A stretch of 22,340 nt of DNA, taken from Streptococcus oralis (lineage in GTDB: Bacteria > Bacillota > Bacilli > Lactobacillales > Streptococcaceae). Both the position numbers and the translations under genes were made by a program. How positions within the stretch are numbered: position 1 is the first letter of the stretch; every line of letters starts with the position of its first letter. The notes below the pieces were generated by a model, which searched no databases, was not told the origin of the DNA, and worked only from the letters and a program-made list of their open reading frames with translations. The stretch spans positions 1 to 22,340 of the forward strand of contig CALHBZ010000224.1 in assembly GCA_937930605.1 (NCBI GenBank). The letters are read 5' to 3'. Below are positions 12,996 to 21,596 of this stretch, one piece after another.

Positions 12996-14573
12996 CTATT
13001 TATCTCCCTTGTTACGAATAACAAAGCCTGTTTTCTTTTCGCTTGAAGTGTTGCGAGGTTTTTTATTGTCTTTATTTCGGTAACGTCTGTCTTTATCAAA
13101 ACGATTGTTCCCACGACTACCTTTCTTGAACTCATCACGACGACCATTGCCACGGCGATCACGGTCTCGACGATCCTCCCCACGACGACCTCCACGACCT
13201 CCCTTAGCTTTTCCACCGAAGCCATTACCTGATGGTTTAAATGGTAGTGGTTTTTCACGTGCAATCTCAACTTCCGGAAGACTGTCAGGATCTTGGACTG
13301 TCAGACTCAAGATATACATAGCCAACTCTTCTGGACTAAATTCAGCAGCTAACTTACGAGCATCTTTAGCAAATTTCTCAAAGTTGGAACGAATGCTTTC
13401 ATCTGCGAAATCACGTTCGATTTTCTTGAGAGCCACTTGCTTTTTAGCTTGGAAGGCTTCGTCTGCTGTCGCTGGTTTGAGACCTTTCATGCGTTTCTTA
13501 GTCAAGTTTTCAATAATTTGAAGGTAACCCATTTCATTTGGAGAAACAAAGGTAATAGATTGACCTGACTTACCAGCACGACCTGTACGACCGATACGGT
13601 GAACATAACTTTCAGGATCTTGTGGAATATCGTAGTTGTAGACATGGGTCACACCTGAGATATCCAAACCACGCGCCGCTACGTCTGTCGCAACTAGAAC
13701 ATCAAGATTTCCATTTTTAAAATCACGGAGGACACGAAGACGTTTGTTTTGGTCCAAATCACCATGAATGCCTTCTGCACGGAAGCCACGGATTTTAAGT
13801 CCACGAGTCAATTCATCCACACGGCGTTTGGTACGACCAAATACAATAGAAAGTTCAGGTTGTTCTACATCCATGAGACGGGTCATGGTGTCGAATTTTT
13901 CTTGTTCTTTGACACGGATATAGTACTGGTCCACCAGTTCTGTTGTCAATTCCTTAGCAGCAATCTTCACATGCTCAGGCTCTTTCATAAACTGAACACC
14001 GATACGTTTGATAGCATCTGGCATGGTTGCTGAGAAGAGTAAGGTTTGACGATTTTCAGGAACACGAGAGATAATAGCTTCGATGTCTTCAAGGAAGCCC
14101 ATATTGAGCATTTCGTCCGCTTCGTCAAGGATGAGGGTTTCAATGTCTTGTAATTTCAAGGCCTTGCGTTTAATCAAGTCCAAGAGACGGCCTGGTGTTC
14201 CTACCACGATATGGGCACCCGATTTAAGGGCCTTGATTTGTTTCTCAATGCTTGAACCACCGTAAACTGAGCGAACTTTCACTCCCTTGCTACGGCCAAA
14301 GCGGAAGAGTTCTTCTTGACTTTGAACAGCGAGTTCGCGAGTTGGAGCGATGACCAAGGCTTGGATGGTCGCTTCTTCTGTACGGATTTTTTCAAGGGTT
14401 GGCAAGCCAAAGGCTGCAGTTTTCCCTGTACCAGTCTGAGCTTGACCGATAACGTCTTTTCCTTCGAGAGCCAAGGGAATGGTCTGTTCTTGGATGGGAC
14501 TGGCTTCTACAAATCCAGCTTTTTCAATCTCTGCTAGCAATTCAGCAGACAAGTTAAATTCATTAAATTTCAC
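12996..14573 (-). CDS. cshA: DEAD-box ATP-dependent RNA helicase, CshA type
   Basis: 525 aa. All core motifs are visible: Q motif (SPIQEQTIP, 25-33), Walker A (AQTGTGKT, 45-52), PTRELA (77-82), TPGR (126-129), DEAD (150-153), SAT (181-183), ATDVAARGLD (295-304) and HRIGRTGRAG (325-334). Residues about 450-525 form a basic Arg/Gly/Asp-rich tail (GGRGGRRGEDRRDRDRRG), typical of CshA-like helicases that bind RNA and the degradosome. It unwinds RNA in cold adaptation, ribosome assembly and mRNA turnover. Its leader of about 140 nt is long and structured. The name is by architecture; it is the only DEAD-box gene here. Confidence 0.93.
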   Translation of the reverse strand: MKFNEFNLSAELLAEIEKAGFVEASPIQEQTIPLALEGKDVIGQAQTGTGKTAAFGLPTLEKIRTEEATIQALVIAPTRELAVQSQEELFRFGRSKGVKVRSVYGGSSIEKQIKALKSGAHIVVGTPGRLLDLIKRKALKLQDIETLILDEADEMLNMGFLEDIEAIISRVPENRQTLLFSATMPDAIKRIGVQFMKEPEHVKIAAKELTTELVDQYYIRVKEQEKFDTMTRLMDVEQPELSIVFGRTKRRVDELTRGLKIRGFRAEGIHGDLDQNKRLRVLRDFKNGNLDVLVATDVAARGLDISGVTHVYNYDIPQDPESYVHRIGRTGRAGKSGQSITFVSPNEMGYLQIIENLTKKRMKGLKPATADEAFQAKKQVALKKIERDFADESIRSNFEKFAKDARKLAAEFSPEELAMYILSLTVQDPDSLPEVEIAREKPLPFKPSGNGFGGKAKGGRGGRRGEDRRDRDRRGNGRRDEFKKGSRGNNRFDKDRRYRNKDNKKPRNTSSEKKTGFVIRNKGDK

Positions 14574-14591
14574 GTTTTTCTTCTTTCTAAA

Positions 14592-14697
14592 GATGGTGCG
14601 AAGCCATCCTATAGGGCTTAGTATATACTTTTCTTTTCATGACGTATCTTCAACAAAAATGAGATACCGTGTTGCTTCTTTTCCACGAAAGAAAAGT
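14592..14697 (-). promoter_or_regulatory. Structured 5' leader of the DEAD-box helicase
   Basis: Three stems can form in the leader RNA: AAAGAAAAGT (14688-14697) with ACTTTTCTTT (14627-14636), a 10-bp outer stem; inside it AGATAC (14662-14667) with GTATCT (14644-14649); and nearer the gene CCATC (14604-14608) with GATGG (14592-14596). Such leaders can act in cold response or helicase autoregulation. Confidence 0.55.
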
Positions 14698-14720
14698 ACG
14701 AGTTTCTTTGCAACCTATCT

Positions 14721-14726
14721 AGTATA
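14721..14726 (-). promoter_or_regulatory. Extended -10 promoter of the helicase gene
   Basis: Minus strand TGT followed by TATACT (14726-14721), an extended -10. No clear -35. Transcripts would start about 140 nt before the ATG at 14573. Confidence 0.5.
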
Positions 14727-14768
14727 ACACAAGACCAGGGCAAAAGATAGCCCAATTTCTCTAGAAAA

Positions 14769-15995
14769 TCATGTAAACGCTTTTTGACTTTCTTTTTTGA
14801 TTGAACGACCTAAATAATAAGACAAAACCAAGGCTATACTATATAAAATGAGAAAAACGAACAAGGTTTGTGTGTAAGAGTGAGCCATTTTATAGGTCTC
14901 TGCTAATAAAATAGGTCCTGCTAAACCAGCCATTGCCCAAGCTGTTAAAATATATCCATGCAGAGCGGCCAATTCCTTGGTTCCAAAAATATCACTGAGA
15001 TAAGCCGGAATCAAAGAAAAACCAGCTCCATAGCAAGTCATCAAAATAGACATAGCGACTACAAATAAAACGGAATCTGTAAAGAGCCAAAGTGAGAGAG
15101 AAAAGAAAAGATTGACAAGCAGTAATATACTAAAGGTTAGAGGGCGACCGATATAGTCAGATAAACTCGCCCAGAGCAAACGACCAAACCCATTGAAAAT
15201 CCCTAAAACGCCCACCATTACTGCTGCATGACTTGTAGACAAGCCAGCCATCTCCTGTGCCATTGGCGATGCCGCTGAAATTAAACCTAATCCACAAGCT
15301 ATGTTGATAAAGAAAATAATCCAAAGTATATAAAATCGATTGCTTTTTAAAGCCTGATTTGCAGTCATTCCTTGCGTCAAAGAGGCTGTTTTTTCTTTCC
15401 CTGAAACAGATAAAATTGCAAGCTCTTGCTCATTTGGACGCTTAATGAATTGTGAAGCTAGGAGCATGATAATAAAGTAACTTGCACCTAAAATATAAAA
15501 AGTTTCTACAAGCCCTACCCCTGCGATGAGATGTTGCGCTATTGGACTAGTCAATAAAGAAGCAAAACCAAATCCCATAATCGCTAAACCTGTTGCGAGA
15601 CCACGTTTATCAGGAAACCATTTTATAATCGTTGACACAGGGGTAATATAGCCTGCTCCCAAACCAAGCCCACCTAAAATGCCATAAGCGAGATACAACA
15701 ACCACAGCTCCTGACGGTATATTGCAAATCCTGTTAAGATATTTCCACCTGCGTATAGAAAAGCAGATAGACTCCCCATGACTCTCGGACCAAATTTTTC
15801 TACCAAACGCCCCATAAATGCAGCCGATAATCCCAAACAAAAGATTGCTAGACTAAAGGCAAAGGCAACAGAAGCCTGATCCCATCCCGTTTTTTCAATA
15901 ATAGGATTGCGATAAACACTCCAAGCATAAGTCGAACCCAGCATTAAGTGTAAAATGACCCCAGCAAAGGCAATAATATAACGATTCGATTTCAT
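14769..15995 (-). CDS. MFS transporter, oxalate/formate antiporter-like
   Basis: 408 aa with about 12 hydrophobic segments. Family signatures include LHLMLGSTYAWSVYRNPI (OFA/OxlT-type N-terminus), GRLVEKFGPRVMG in the loop 2-3 region and GILGGLGLGAGYITPVSTII. It would sit in the cytoplasmic membrane and exchange small organic acids; the true substrate is unknown, and many proteins labelled OxlT do not carry oxalate. AGGAGG lies 4 nt before the ATG. It diverges from har, with 192 bp between the starts, the same arrangement as in pneumococcus, which suggests linked control. Confidence 0.88.
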   Translation of the reverse strand: MKSNRYIIAFAGVILHLMLGSTYAWSVYRNPIIEKTGWDQASVAFAFSLAIFCLGLSAAFMGRLVEKFGPRVMGSLSAFLYAGGNILTGFAIYRQELWLLYLAYGILGGLGLGAGYITPVSTIIKWFPDKRGLATGLAIMGFGFASLLTSPIAQHLIAGVGLVETFYILGASYFIIMLLASQFIKRPNEQELAILSVSGKEKTASLTQGMTANQALKSNRFYILWIIFFINIACGLGLISAASPMAQEMAGLSTSHAAVMVGVLGIFNGFGRLLWASLSDYIGRPLTFSILLLVNLFFSLSLWLFTDSVLFVVAMSILMTCYGAGFSLIPAYLSDIFGTKELAALHGYILTAWAMAGLAGPILLAETYKMAHSYTQTLFVFLILYSIALVLSYYLGRSIKKESQKAFT

Positions 15996-16022
15996 AAAAC
16001 CTCCTATTTTCGAACATTTATT

Positions 16023-16070
16023 CTATTTTATATAAAAATAGATAGGATTTTAGTTTATCAAGCTTGTCAA
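16023..16070 (-). promoter_or_regulatory. Possible promoter and palindrome of the MFS gene
   Basis: Minus strand consensus TTGACA (16070-16065) with a poor -10 (TCCTAT, 16047-16042) at 17 bp. Just downstream is a palindrome, CTATTTT (16023-16029) with AAAATAG (16035-16041). It could be an operator. The weak -10 may need an activator. Confidence 0.35.
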
Positions 16071-16157
16071 AAAATTACTAGTTTTTTGTCTGGAAAGCGT
16101 TTTTATCTTTTTCTGTCTTTCCCGTAGCAGATTTGTGCAAAAAGTGTTTTCTTATGC

Positions 16158-16163
16158 TAGAAT
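16158..16163 (+). promoter_or_regulatory. Extended -10 promoter of har
   Basis: TGC followed by TAGAAT, an extended -10, 25 bp before the ATG at 16188. No clear -35 (TTGTGC at a 19-bp spacing). AGGAGG (16175-16180) is the ribosome site. Confidence 0.6.
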
Positions 16164-16187
16164 GAAAATCGAATAGGAGGACTATAA

Positions 16188-17504
16188 ATGTTAACATATG
16201 ATTTAATCGTTATTGGATTTGGTAAAGCTGGGAAGACACTAGCTGGTAAATTGGCTTCAGCTGGCAAAAAAGTTGCCCTGGTTGAACGTAGCAAAGCTAT
16301 GTACGGTGGAACTTGTATCAACATCGGATGTATCCCAACTAAGACTTTGCTGGTTGCTGCTGAGAAAGACTTGTCTTTTGAAGAAGTCATTGCTACCAAA
16401 AATACCATCACTAGTCGCCTCAACGGTAAAAACTATGCGACTGTTGCTGGTACAGGCGTGGATATCTTTGATGCGGAAGCTCACTTCCTTTCAAATAAAG
16501 TCATCGAAATCCAAGCTGGTGATGAAAAGAAAGAACTGACTGCAGAAACTATCGTTATCAACACTGGGGCAGTTTCAAATGTTTTGCCAATCCCTGGACT
16601 TGCTACAAGCAAGAATGTCTTTGACTCAACAGGTATCCAAAACTTGGACAAATTGCCTGAAAAACTTGGTGTCCTTGGTGGCGGAAATATCGGTCTTGAA
16701 TTTGCAGGCCTATACAACAAACTCGGCAGCAAAGTCACCGTCCTAGATGCCTTGGATACTTTCCTTCCTCGTGCAGAACCATCCATCGCAGCTCTTGCTA
16801 AACAATACATGGAAGAAGACGGCATTGAATTGCTTCAAAACATCCGTACTACTGAAATTAAAAATGACGGTGACCAAGTCCTTGTCGTGACTGAAAATGA
16901 AACTTACCGTTTCGATGCCCTTCTCTACGCGACTGGACGTAAACCGAATGTGGAACCACTCCAACTTGAAAATACAGATATTGAACTAACTGAGCGTGGT
17001 GCTATCAAGGTCGACAAACATTGTCAAACAAACGTTCCTGGTGTCTTTGCAGTTGGGGACGTCAACGGTGGACCTCAATTTACTTACATTTCACTTGATG
17101 ACTTCCGTGTTGTTTACAGCTACCTTGCTGGAGATGGCAGCTACACACTCGAAGACCGGCTCAATGTACCAAACACCATGTTCATCACACCAGCTCTTTC
17201 TCAAGTTGGTTTGACGGAAAGTCAAGCAGCTGATTTGAAACTTCCATACGCCGTTAAGGAAATCCCTGTTGCTGCGATGCCTCGTGGTCATGTAAATGGC
17301 GACCTTCGCGGTGCTTTCAAAGCTGTTGTCAACACTGAAACAAAAGAAATTCTCGGTGCAACTATCTTCTCAGAAGGTTCACAAGAAATCATCAACATCA
17401 TCACTGTTGCAATGGACAACAAGATTCCTTACACTTACTTCACAAAACAAATCTTCACTCACCCAACCTTGGCTGAGAACTTGAATGACTTGTTTGCTAT
17501 CTAA
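16188..17504 (+). CDS. har: NAD(P)H flavoprotein disulfide reductase, hypothiocyanous acid reductase type
   Basis: 438 aa. N-terminal FAD motif VIGFGKAG (8-15), redox-active disulfide C43/C48 in GGTCINIGCIPTK, NAD(P)H-binding motif VLGGGNIGLEFAG (about 165-177), second FAD motif FAVGDVNGGPQFTYIS, and dimer-interface HPTLAE near the C-terminus. The RclA-like group has this active site; the pneumococcal orthologue at this chromosomal position was described as hypothiocyanous acid reductase, which protects against the lactoperoxidase oxidant in saliva and airways. The exact substrate here is inferred from synteny and sequence. AGGAGG precedes the ATG; the gene stands alone, ended by its own terminator. 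Confidence 0.88.
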   Translation: MLTYDLIVIGFGKAGKTLAGKLASAGKKVALVERSKAMYGGTCINIGCIPTKTLLVAAEKDLSFEEVIATKNTITSRLNGKNYATVAGTGVDIFDAEAHFLSNKVIEIQAGDEKKELTAETIVINTGAVSNVLPIPGLATSKNVFDSTGIQNLDKLPEKLGVLGGGNIGLEFAGLYNKLGSKVTVLDALDTFLPRAEPSIAALAKQYMEEDGIELLQNIRTTEIKNDGDQVLVVTENETYRFDALLYATGRKPNVEPLQLENTDIELTERGAIKVDKHCQTNVPGVFAVGDVNGGPQFTYISLDDFRVVYSYLAGDGSYTLEDRLNVPNTMFITPALSQVGLTESQAADLKLPYAVKEIPVAAMPRGHVNGDLRGAFKAVVNTETKEILGATIFSEGSQEIINIITVAMDNKIPYTYFTKQIFTHPTLAENLNDLFAI

Positions 17505-17525
17505 GTTGAGATTGATTTGTTAACC

Positions 17526-17549
17526 AACAGCCCTCTTTGGGCTGTTTTT
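17526..17549 (+). terminator. Terminator of har
   Basis: AACAGCCC (17526-17533) pairs with GGGCTGTT (17539-17546), a 5-nt loop, then a U run (17545-17549). It lies 22 nt after the har stop. Confidence 0.9.
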
Positions 17550-17588
17550 GTTTCTGCGAAATCTCAAATCTGTCTTTTCCCTCTTTTA

Positions 17589-17597
17589 TGATATAAT
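17589..17597 (+). promoter_or_regulatory. murT-gatD promoter, likely leaderless
   Basis: TGATATAAT: consensus TATAAT (17592-17597) with the extended TG. The -10 ends 6 bp before the murT ATG (17604), so the transcript should begin at or within a base or two of the start codon. No ribosome binding site lies between. Confidence 0.75.
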
Positions 17598-17603
17598 AGA
17601 AAC

Positions 17604-18947
17604 ATGAAATTAAAAACTACTTTGGGCCTCCTAGCTGGGCGTTCATCTCACTTCATCTTGAGCCGTCTTGGTCGTGGAAGTACGCTCCCTGGAAAATTGG
17701 CCCTTCAATTTGATAAAGATATTTTACAAAATCTAGCTAAGAACTACGAGATTGTCGTGGTCACTGGAACCAATGGTAAAACCCTGACAACTGCCCTCAC
17801 TGTTGGTATTTTAAAAGAAGTTTATGGTCAGGTTCTAACCAATCCTAGTGGTGCCAACATGATTACAGGGATTACGACAACCTTCTTGACTGCCAAATCC
17901 TCTAAAACTGGAAAGAACATCGCTGTTCTAGAAATTGATGAGGCCAGTCTTTCTCGTATCTGTGACTACATCCATCCTAGCCTTTTTGTCATCACTAATA
18001 TTTTCCGTGACCAGATGGACCGCTATGGTGAGATTTACACGACTTATAAGATGATTTTGGATGCCATCCGCAAGGTACCTACTGCAACTGTACTTCTTAA
18101 CGGGGACAGTCCGCTTTTCTACAAGCCAGCCATTCCAAATCCTGTCCAGTATTTTGGTTTTGACTTGGAAAAAGGACCAGCCCAACTGGCTCACTACAAT
18201 ACCGAAGGAATCCTCTGCCCTGACTGCCAAGGTATCCTCAAATACGAGCACAATACCTATGCCAACTTGGGTGCCTATATCTGTGAAAATTGTGGCTGCA
18301 AACGTCCTGAATTGGACTACCGTCTGACAGACTTGGTTGAGTTGACCAACAATCGCTCTCGTTTTGTCATTGACGGACAAGAATACGGCATCCAAATCGG
18401 TGGACTTTACAACATCTACAATGCCCTTGCTGCGGTTGCCATTGCCCGTTTCCTCGGTGCAGATTCGCAACGAATCAAGCAGGGATTTGATAAGAGCCGT
18501 GCTGTCTTTGGACGCCAGGAAACCTTCCATATCGGTGATAAGGAATGTACCCTTGTCTTGATTAAAAATCCAGTCGGTGCGACCCAAGCTATCGAAATGA
18601 TCAAACTGGCACCTTACCCATTTAGCCTATCTGTCCTTCTCAATGCTAACTATGCAGACGGAATTGACACCAGCTGGATCTGGGATGCTGACTTTGAACA
18701 AATCACTGACATGGACATTCCTGAAATCAACGCTGGTGGTGTTCGTCATTCTGAAATCGCACGTCGTCTTCGGGTGACCGGCTACCCAGCTGATAAAATC
18801 ACTGAGACAAGCAATCTGGAGCAAGTTCTCAAAACCATTGAGAACCAAGACTGCAAGCATGCCTATATCCTAGCTACCTATACGGCTATGCTGGAATTCC
18901 GCGAACTACTGGCTAGTCGTCAGATTGTTAGAAAGGAGATGAACTAA
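17604..18947 (+). CDS. murT: Lipid II isoglutaminyl synthase, Mur ligase subunit MurT
   Basis: 447 aa. A Mur-ligase-type ATP site (VVTGTNGKT, 52-60) is followed by [10 protein letters not shown] (110-119), and a zinc ribbon with C205, C208, C227 and C230 or C232 is inserted in the central domain. The C-terminal domain contains [20 protein letters not shown] and [14 protein letters not shown]. With GatD it amidates the D-glutamate of lipid II to D-isoglutamine, which is needed for efficient cross-linking in mitis streptococci. The start matches known MurT N-termini from memory and has no ribosome site, fitting a leaderless mRNA. It overlaps gatD by 1 nt (TAATG), so the subunits are made together. 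Confidence 0.96.
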   Translation: MKLKTTLGLLAGRSSHFILSRLGRGSTLPGKLALQFDKDILQNLAKNYEIVVVTGTNGKTLTTALTVGILKEVYGQVLTNPSGANMITGITTTFLTAKSSKTGKNIAVLEIDEASLSRICDYIHPSLFVITNIFRDQMDRYGEIYTTYKMILDAIRKVPTATVLLNGDSPLFYKPAIPNPVQYFGFDLEKGPAQLAHYNTEGILCPDCQGILKYEHNTYANLGAYICENCGCKRPELDYRLTDLVELTNNRSRFVIDGQEYGIQIGGLYNIYNALAAVAIARFLGADSQRIKQGFDKSRAVFGRQETFHIGDKECTLVLIKNPVGATQAIEMIKLAPYPFSLSVLLNANYADGIDTSWIWDADFEQITDMDIPEINAGGVRHSEIARRLRVTGYPADKITETSNLEQVLKTIENQDCKHAYILATYTAMLEFRELLASRQIVRKEMN

Positions 18948-19729
18948 TGGTTTATACTTCACTTTCCTCAAAAGCTGGCAACTACCCTTATCAGCTTAAC
19001 ATCGCCCACCTCTATGGAAACCTCATGAATACCTACGGGGACAATGGAAATATCCTCATGCTCAAGTATGTGGCTGAGAAACTCGGAGCTCATGTAACAG
19101 TTGACATCGTTTCTCTCCATGATGACTTTGATGAAAACCACTACGACATCGCCTTTTTCGGTGGGGGTCAAGACTTTGAACAAAGTATTATCGCTGGCGA
19201 TCTTCCTGCTAAAAAAGAGAGCATTGACAACTACATCCAAAACGATGGTGTTGTTCTAGCCATCTGCGGTGGTTTTCAACTATTGGGACAATATTATGTT
19301 GAAGCTTCAGGCAAGCGCATCGAAGGTCTAGGGGTCATGGGCCACTATACCCTCAACCAGACCAATAACCGCTTTATCGGTGATATCAAGATTCACAATG
19401 AAGAATTCGATGAAACCTACTATGGATTTGAAAATCACCAGGGCCGTACCTTCCTCTCAGATGACCAAAAACCACTGGGGCTGGTTGTCTATGGAAATGG
19501 AAACAACGAAGAAAAGGTCGGCGAAGGGGTTCACTATAAGAATGTTTTCGGTTCTTATTTCCACGGACCTATCCTCTCTCGTAATGCCAATCTGGCTTAT
19601 CGCCTAGTCACTACTGCTCTCAAGAAGAAATACGGACAGGACATCCAACTCCCTACCTATGAGGACATTCTCGGCCAAGAAATCGCTGAAGAATACAGCG
19701 ACGTCAAAAGCAAGGCTGACTTTTCATAA
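18947..19729 (+). CDS. gatD: Lipid II isoglutaminyl synthase, glutamine amidotransferase subunit GatD
   Basis: 260 aa, class I glutaminase. The nucleophile is C107 in [12 protein letters not shown] and the catalytic histidine is H206 in [25 protein letters not shown] near the N-terminus and [10 protein letters not shown] are typical of CobB/CobQ-like amidotransferases. It frees ammonia from glutamine and passes it to MurT. An AAGGAG inside the murT end (9 nt before the ATG) serves as the ribosome site. It is followed by a BOX element and then a terminator. Confidence 0.96.
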   Translation: MVYTSLSSKAGNYPYQLNIAHLYGNLMNTYGDNGNILMLKYVAEKLGAHVTVDIVSLHDDFDENHYDIAFFGGGQDFEQSIIAGDLPAKKESIDNYIQNDGVVLAICGGFQLLGQYYVEASGKRIEGLGVMGHYTLNQTNNRFIGDIKIHNEEFDETYYGFENHQGRTFLSDDQKPLGLVVYGNGNNEEKVGEGVHYKNVFGSYFHGPILSRNANLAYRLVTTALKKKYGQDIQLPTYEDILGQEIAEEYSDVKSKADFS

Positions 19730-19731
19730 AT

Positions 19732-19886
19732 TAATACTCAATGAAAATCAAAGAGCAAACTAGGAAGCTAGCCGCAGGTTGCTCAAAGCAACGCTTTGAG
19801 GTTGTAGATAAGACTGACGAAATCAGTTACATATATCTACGGTAAGGCGATGCTGACGTGGTTTGAAGAGATTTTCGAAGAGTATA
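19732..19886 (-). repeat. BOX element (boxA-boxB-boxC, minus orientation)
   Basis: About 155 bp, starting 3 bp after the gatD stop. On the minus strand it begins with boxA (TATACTCTTCGAAAATCTC...), passes a boxB-like hairpin section (ACTGATTTCGTCAGT and the TCAAAGC/GCTTTGA stem), and ends with boxC (GCTAGCTTCCTAGTTTGCTC...TTGAGTATTA). BOX elements are non-coding, mobile-like repeats of pneumococcus and relatives. Here it is in the 3' untranslated part of the murT-gatD mRNA. Confidence 0.93.
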
Positions 19887-19900
19887 AGAAAAACTATATC

Positions 19901-19933
19901 AAAGAACTCCCCTATCTTGTCGGAGTTCTTTTT
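19901..19933 (+). terminator. Terminator of murT-gatD, downstream of BOX
   Basis: AAAGAACTCC (19901-19910) pairs with GGAGTTCTTT (19922-19931), an 11-nt loop, followed by a U run (19929-19933). Confidence 0.88.
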
Positions 19934-19956
19934 GTCTGTTCTTTTACCCTTCTCCC

Positions 19957-19985
19957 TTGCATTTTCTCTCATTTTTTGCCAAAAT
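19957..19985 (+). promoter_or_regulatory. pepQ promoter
   Basis: TTGCAT (19957-19962), 17-bp spacer, CAAAAT (19980-19985) preceded by TGC (extended -10). It lies 24 bp before the pepQ ATG, whose ribosome site is AAGG at 20000-20003. Confidence 0.5.
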
Positions 19986-20009
19986 AGAGGTGTAGAAAGA
20001 AGGTAGCAT

Positions 20010-21092
20010 ATGTCTAAATTACAACAAATCCTAACATATCTTGAATCAGAAAAACTAGACGTCGCTGTCGTATCTGACCCCGTCACTATCAATTACCTCA
20101 CTGGCTTTTACAGTGATCCCCATGAACGCCAAATGTTCCTCTTTGTTCTAGCAGATCAGAAACCTCTCCTCTTCGTTCCAGCCCTTGAGGTTGAGCGTGC
20201 AAGCAGCACTGTTTCCTTCCCGGTTGTAGGCTATGTGGACTCTGAAAATCCATGGAAGAAAATCCAGAATGCTCTTCCACAACTTGATTTCAAACGTGTA
20301 GCAGTTGAGTTTGACAATCTCATCTTGACTAAATACCATGGTTTGAAAACGGTCTTTGAAGCCGCTGAGTTTGAAAACCTCACTCCTCGCATCCAACGCA
20401 TGCGCCTCATCAAATCAGCTGATGAAGTGCAAAAAATGATGGTTGCAGGCCTCTATGCGGACAAGGCTGTTAATGTTGGTTTTGACAATATTTCTCTTGA
20501 TAAGACTGAGACAGATATCATCGCACAAATCGACTTTGCCATGAAGCGTGAAGGCTATGAAATGAGCTTTGATACCATGGTCTTGACTGGTGATAACGCT
20601 GCAAATCCACACGGTATCCCTGGAGCAAACAAAGTCGAAAAGGATGCCCTTCTCCTCTTTGACCTCGGTGTTATGGTTAATGGCTACGCTTCTGACATGA
20701 CTCGTACAGTCGCTGTCGGCAAGCCAGACCAATTCAAGAAAGATATTTACAACTTGACCCTTGAAGCCCAACAAGCTGCTCTTGACTTCATCAAGCCAGG
20801 TGTGACTGCTCATGAAGTGGATCGCGCTGCCCGTGAAGTCATCGAAAAAGCTGGTTACGGTGAGTACTTCAACCACCGTCTCGGTCACGGTATCGGTATG
20901 GATGTCCACGAATTCCCATCTATCATGGAAGGAAACGACATGGTCATCGAAGAAGGCATGTGCTTCTCTGTTGAACCAGGTATCTATATCCCTGGTAAAG
21001 TCGGGGTCCGTATCGAAGACTGCGGTGTTGTTACCAAGGATGGCTTTGACCTCTTTACCAGCACCAGCAAAGACTTGCTTTATTTTGATTAA
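20010..21092 (+). CDS. pepQ: Xaa-Pro dipeptidase
   Basis: 360 aa, M24 metallopeptidase with a creatinase-like N-terminal domain (about 1-125) and a pita-bread catalytic domain. The dinuclear metal ligands are D218 and D229 (FDLGVMVNGYASD), H293 (LGHGIGMDVHEFP), E322 (SVEPGIY) and E336 (VRIED). It cleaves the last Xaa-Pro peptides in the cytoplasm, useful for proline-rich food proteins. The gene stands alone: its own promoter, and a shared terminator with the converging vitamin-transporter gene. Length is standard. Confidence 0.95.
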   Translation: MSKLQQILTYLESEKLDVAVVSDPVTINYLTGFYSDPHERQMFLFVLADQKPLLFVPALEVERASSTVSFPVVGYVDSENPWKKIQNALPQLDFKRVAVEFDNLILTKYHGLKTVFEAAEFENLTPRIQRMRLIKSADEVQKMMVAGLYADKAVNVGFDNISLDKTETDIIAQIDFAMKREGYEMSFDTMVLTGDNAANPHGIPGANKVEKDALLLFDLGVMVNGYASDMTRTVAVGKPDQFKKDIYNLTLEAQQAALDFIKPGVTAHEVDRAAREVIEKAGYGEYFNHRLGHGIGMDVHEFPSIMEGNDMVIEEGMCFSVEPGIYIPGKVGVRIEDCGVVTKDGFDLFTSTSKDLLYFD

Positions 21093-21106
21093 ACTTATAG
21101 ACAAGC

Positions 21107-21136
21107 AAAAAGTCAGCTATTTGAGCTGACTTTTTT
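21107..21136. terminator. Bidirectional terminator between pepQ and the S-component gene
   Basis: AAAAAGTCAGCT (21107-21118) and AGCTGACTTTTT (21124-21135) form a perfect 12-bp stem with loop ATTTG and six U on the plus side. It overlaps the stop codon of the minus-strand gene. Confidence 0.9.
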
Positions 21137-21596
21137 ATTTTATCTTTTTAATACTTTGATAGAGAAGAAATCCTGCAAACATTCCAACAAAATTCTGCAA
21201 TAAATTGTGGGGAACATCTGCCAGAGCTATCCCCCATCCTTTCATCCAAGCAGTAGCGAAGGCATAACCAGCTACCATGACGATAGTAGCCAAGACAAGG
21301 CCTAGCCATTGCCATTTGCCTTTAAAACCTGCAAAATAGCCCTGTGAACCATGGAAAATCAAGCTGAAGATCATCCAGTGAGGATAACCTGAAATAAGGT
21401 CAATGATAAAACCTCCTAGACCTCCAACGATGGCTCCTTCACGGCGCCCAAAATAAAAGGCGGTAAAGAAAATTCCAGCATCCAAAAAAGTGAGGATTCC
21501 AGTAGCTGTTGGGATTTTCACCACATAACCTAAAGCTACGGATAGGGCTGTTAAGATAGATACAAGGGCGATTTTAGTTGTTTTGGTTTGCTTCAT
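21135..21596 (-). CDS. ECF transporter substrate-binding (S) component, likely vitamin B6 (PdxU2-like) or thiamine precursor
   Basis: 153 aa with about five to six hydrophobic helices and a short basic N-terminus. ALVSILTALSVALGYVVKIP and GGLGGFIIDLISGYPHWMIF are typical of S components, which bind the vitamin and use the shared EcfA/A'/T energy module encoded elsewhere. The start lies 23 nt inside the end of the kinase gene, so both are translated together. Because the partner kinase has features of pyridoxal kinase, vitamin B6 is the preferred substrate; thiamine pyrimidine precursor is the alternative. Confidence 0.75.
   Translation of the reverse strand: MKQTKTTKIALVSILTALSVALGYVVKIPTATGILTFLDAGIFFTAFYFGRREGAIVGGLGGFIIDLISGYPHWMIFSLIFHGSQGYFAGFKGKWQWLGLVLATIVMVAGYAFATAWMKGWGIALADVPHNLLQNFVGMFAGFLLYQSIKKIK

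Noticed and set aside
16085..16110. Catabolite (cre) site near TGGAAAGCGTTTTTA
   Set aside because: The CG dinucleotide is shifted by one base against the cre consensus and the right half does not match.
17928..18587. Long minus-strand ORF of 219 aa opposite murT
   Set aside because: Antisense shadow of a clear MurT gene; no ribosome site and no protein features.
20415..21104. 229-aa minus-strand ORF opposite pepQ
   Set aside because: Antisense shadow of PepQ, whose catalytic residues are all intact.
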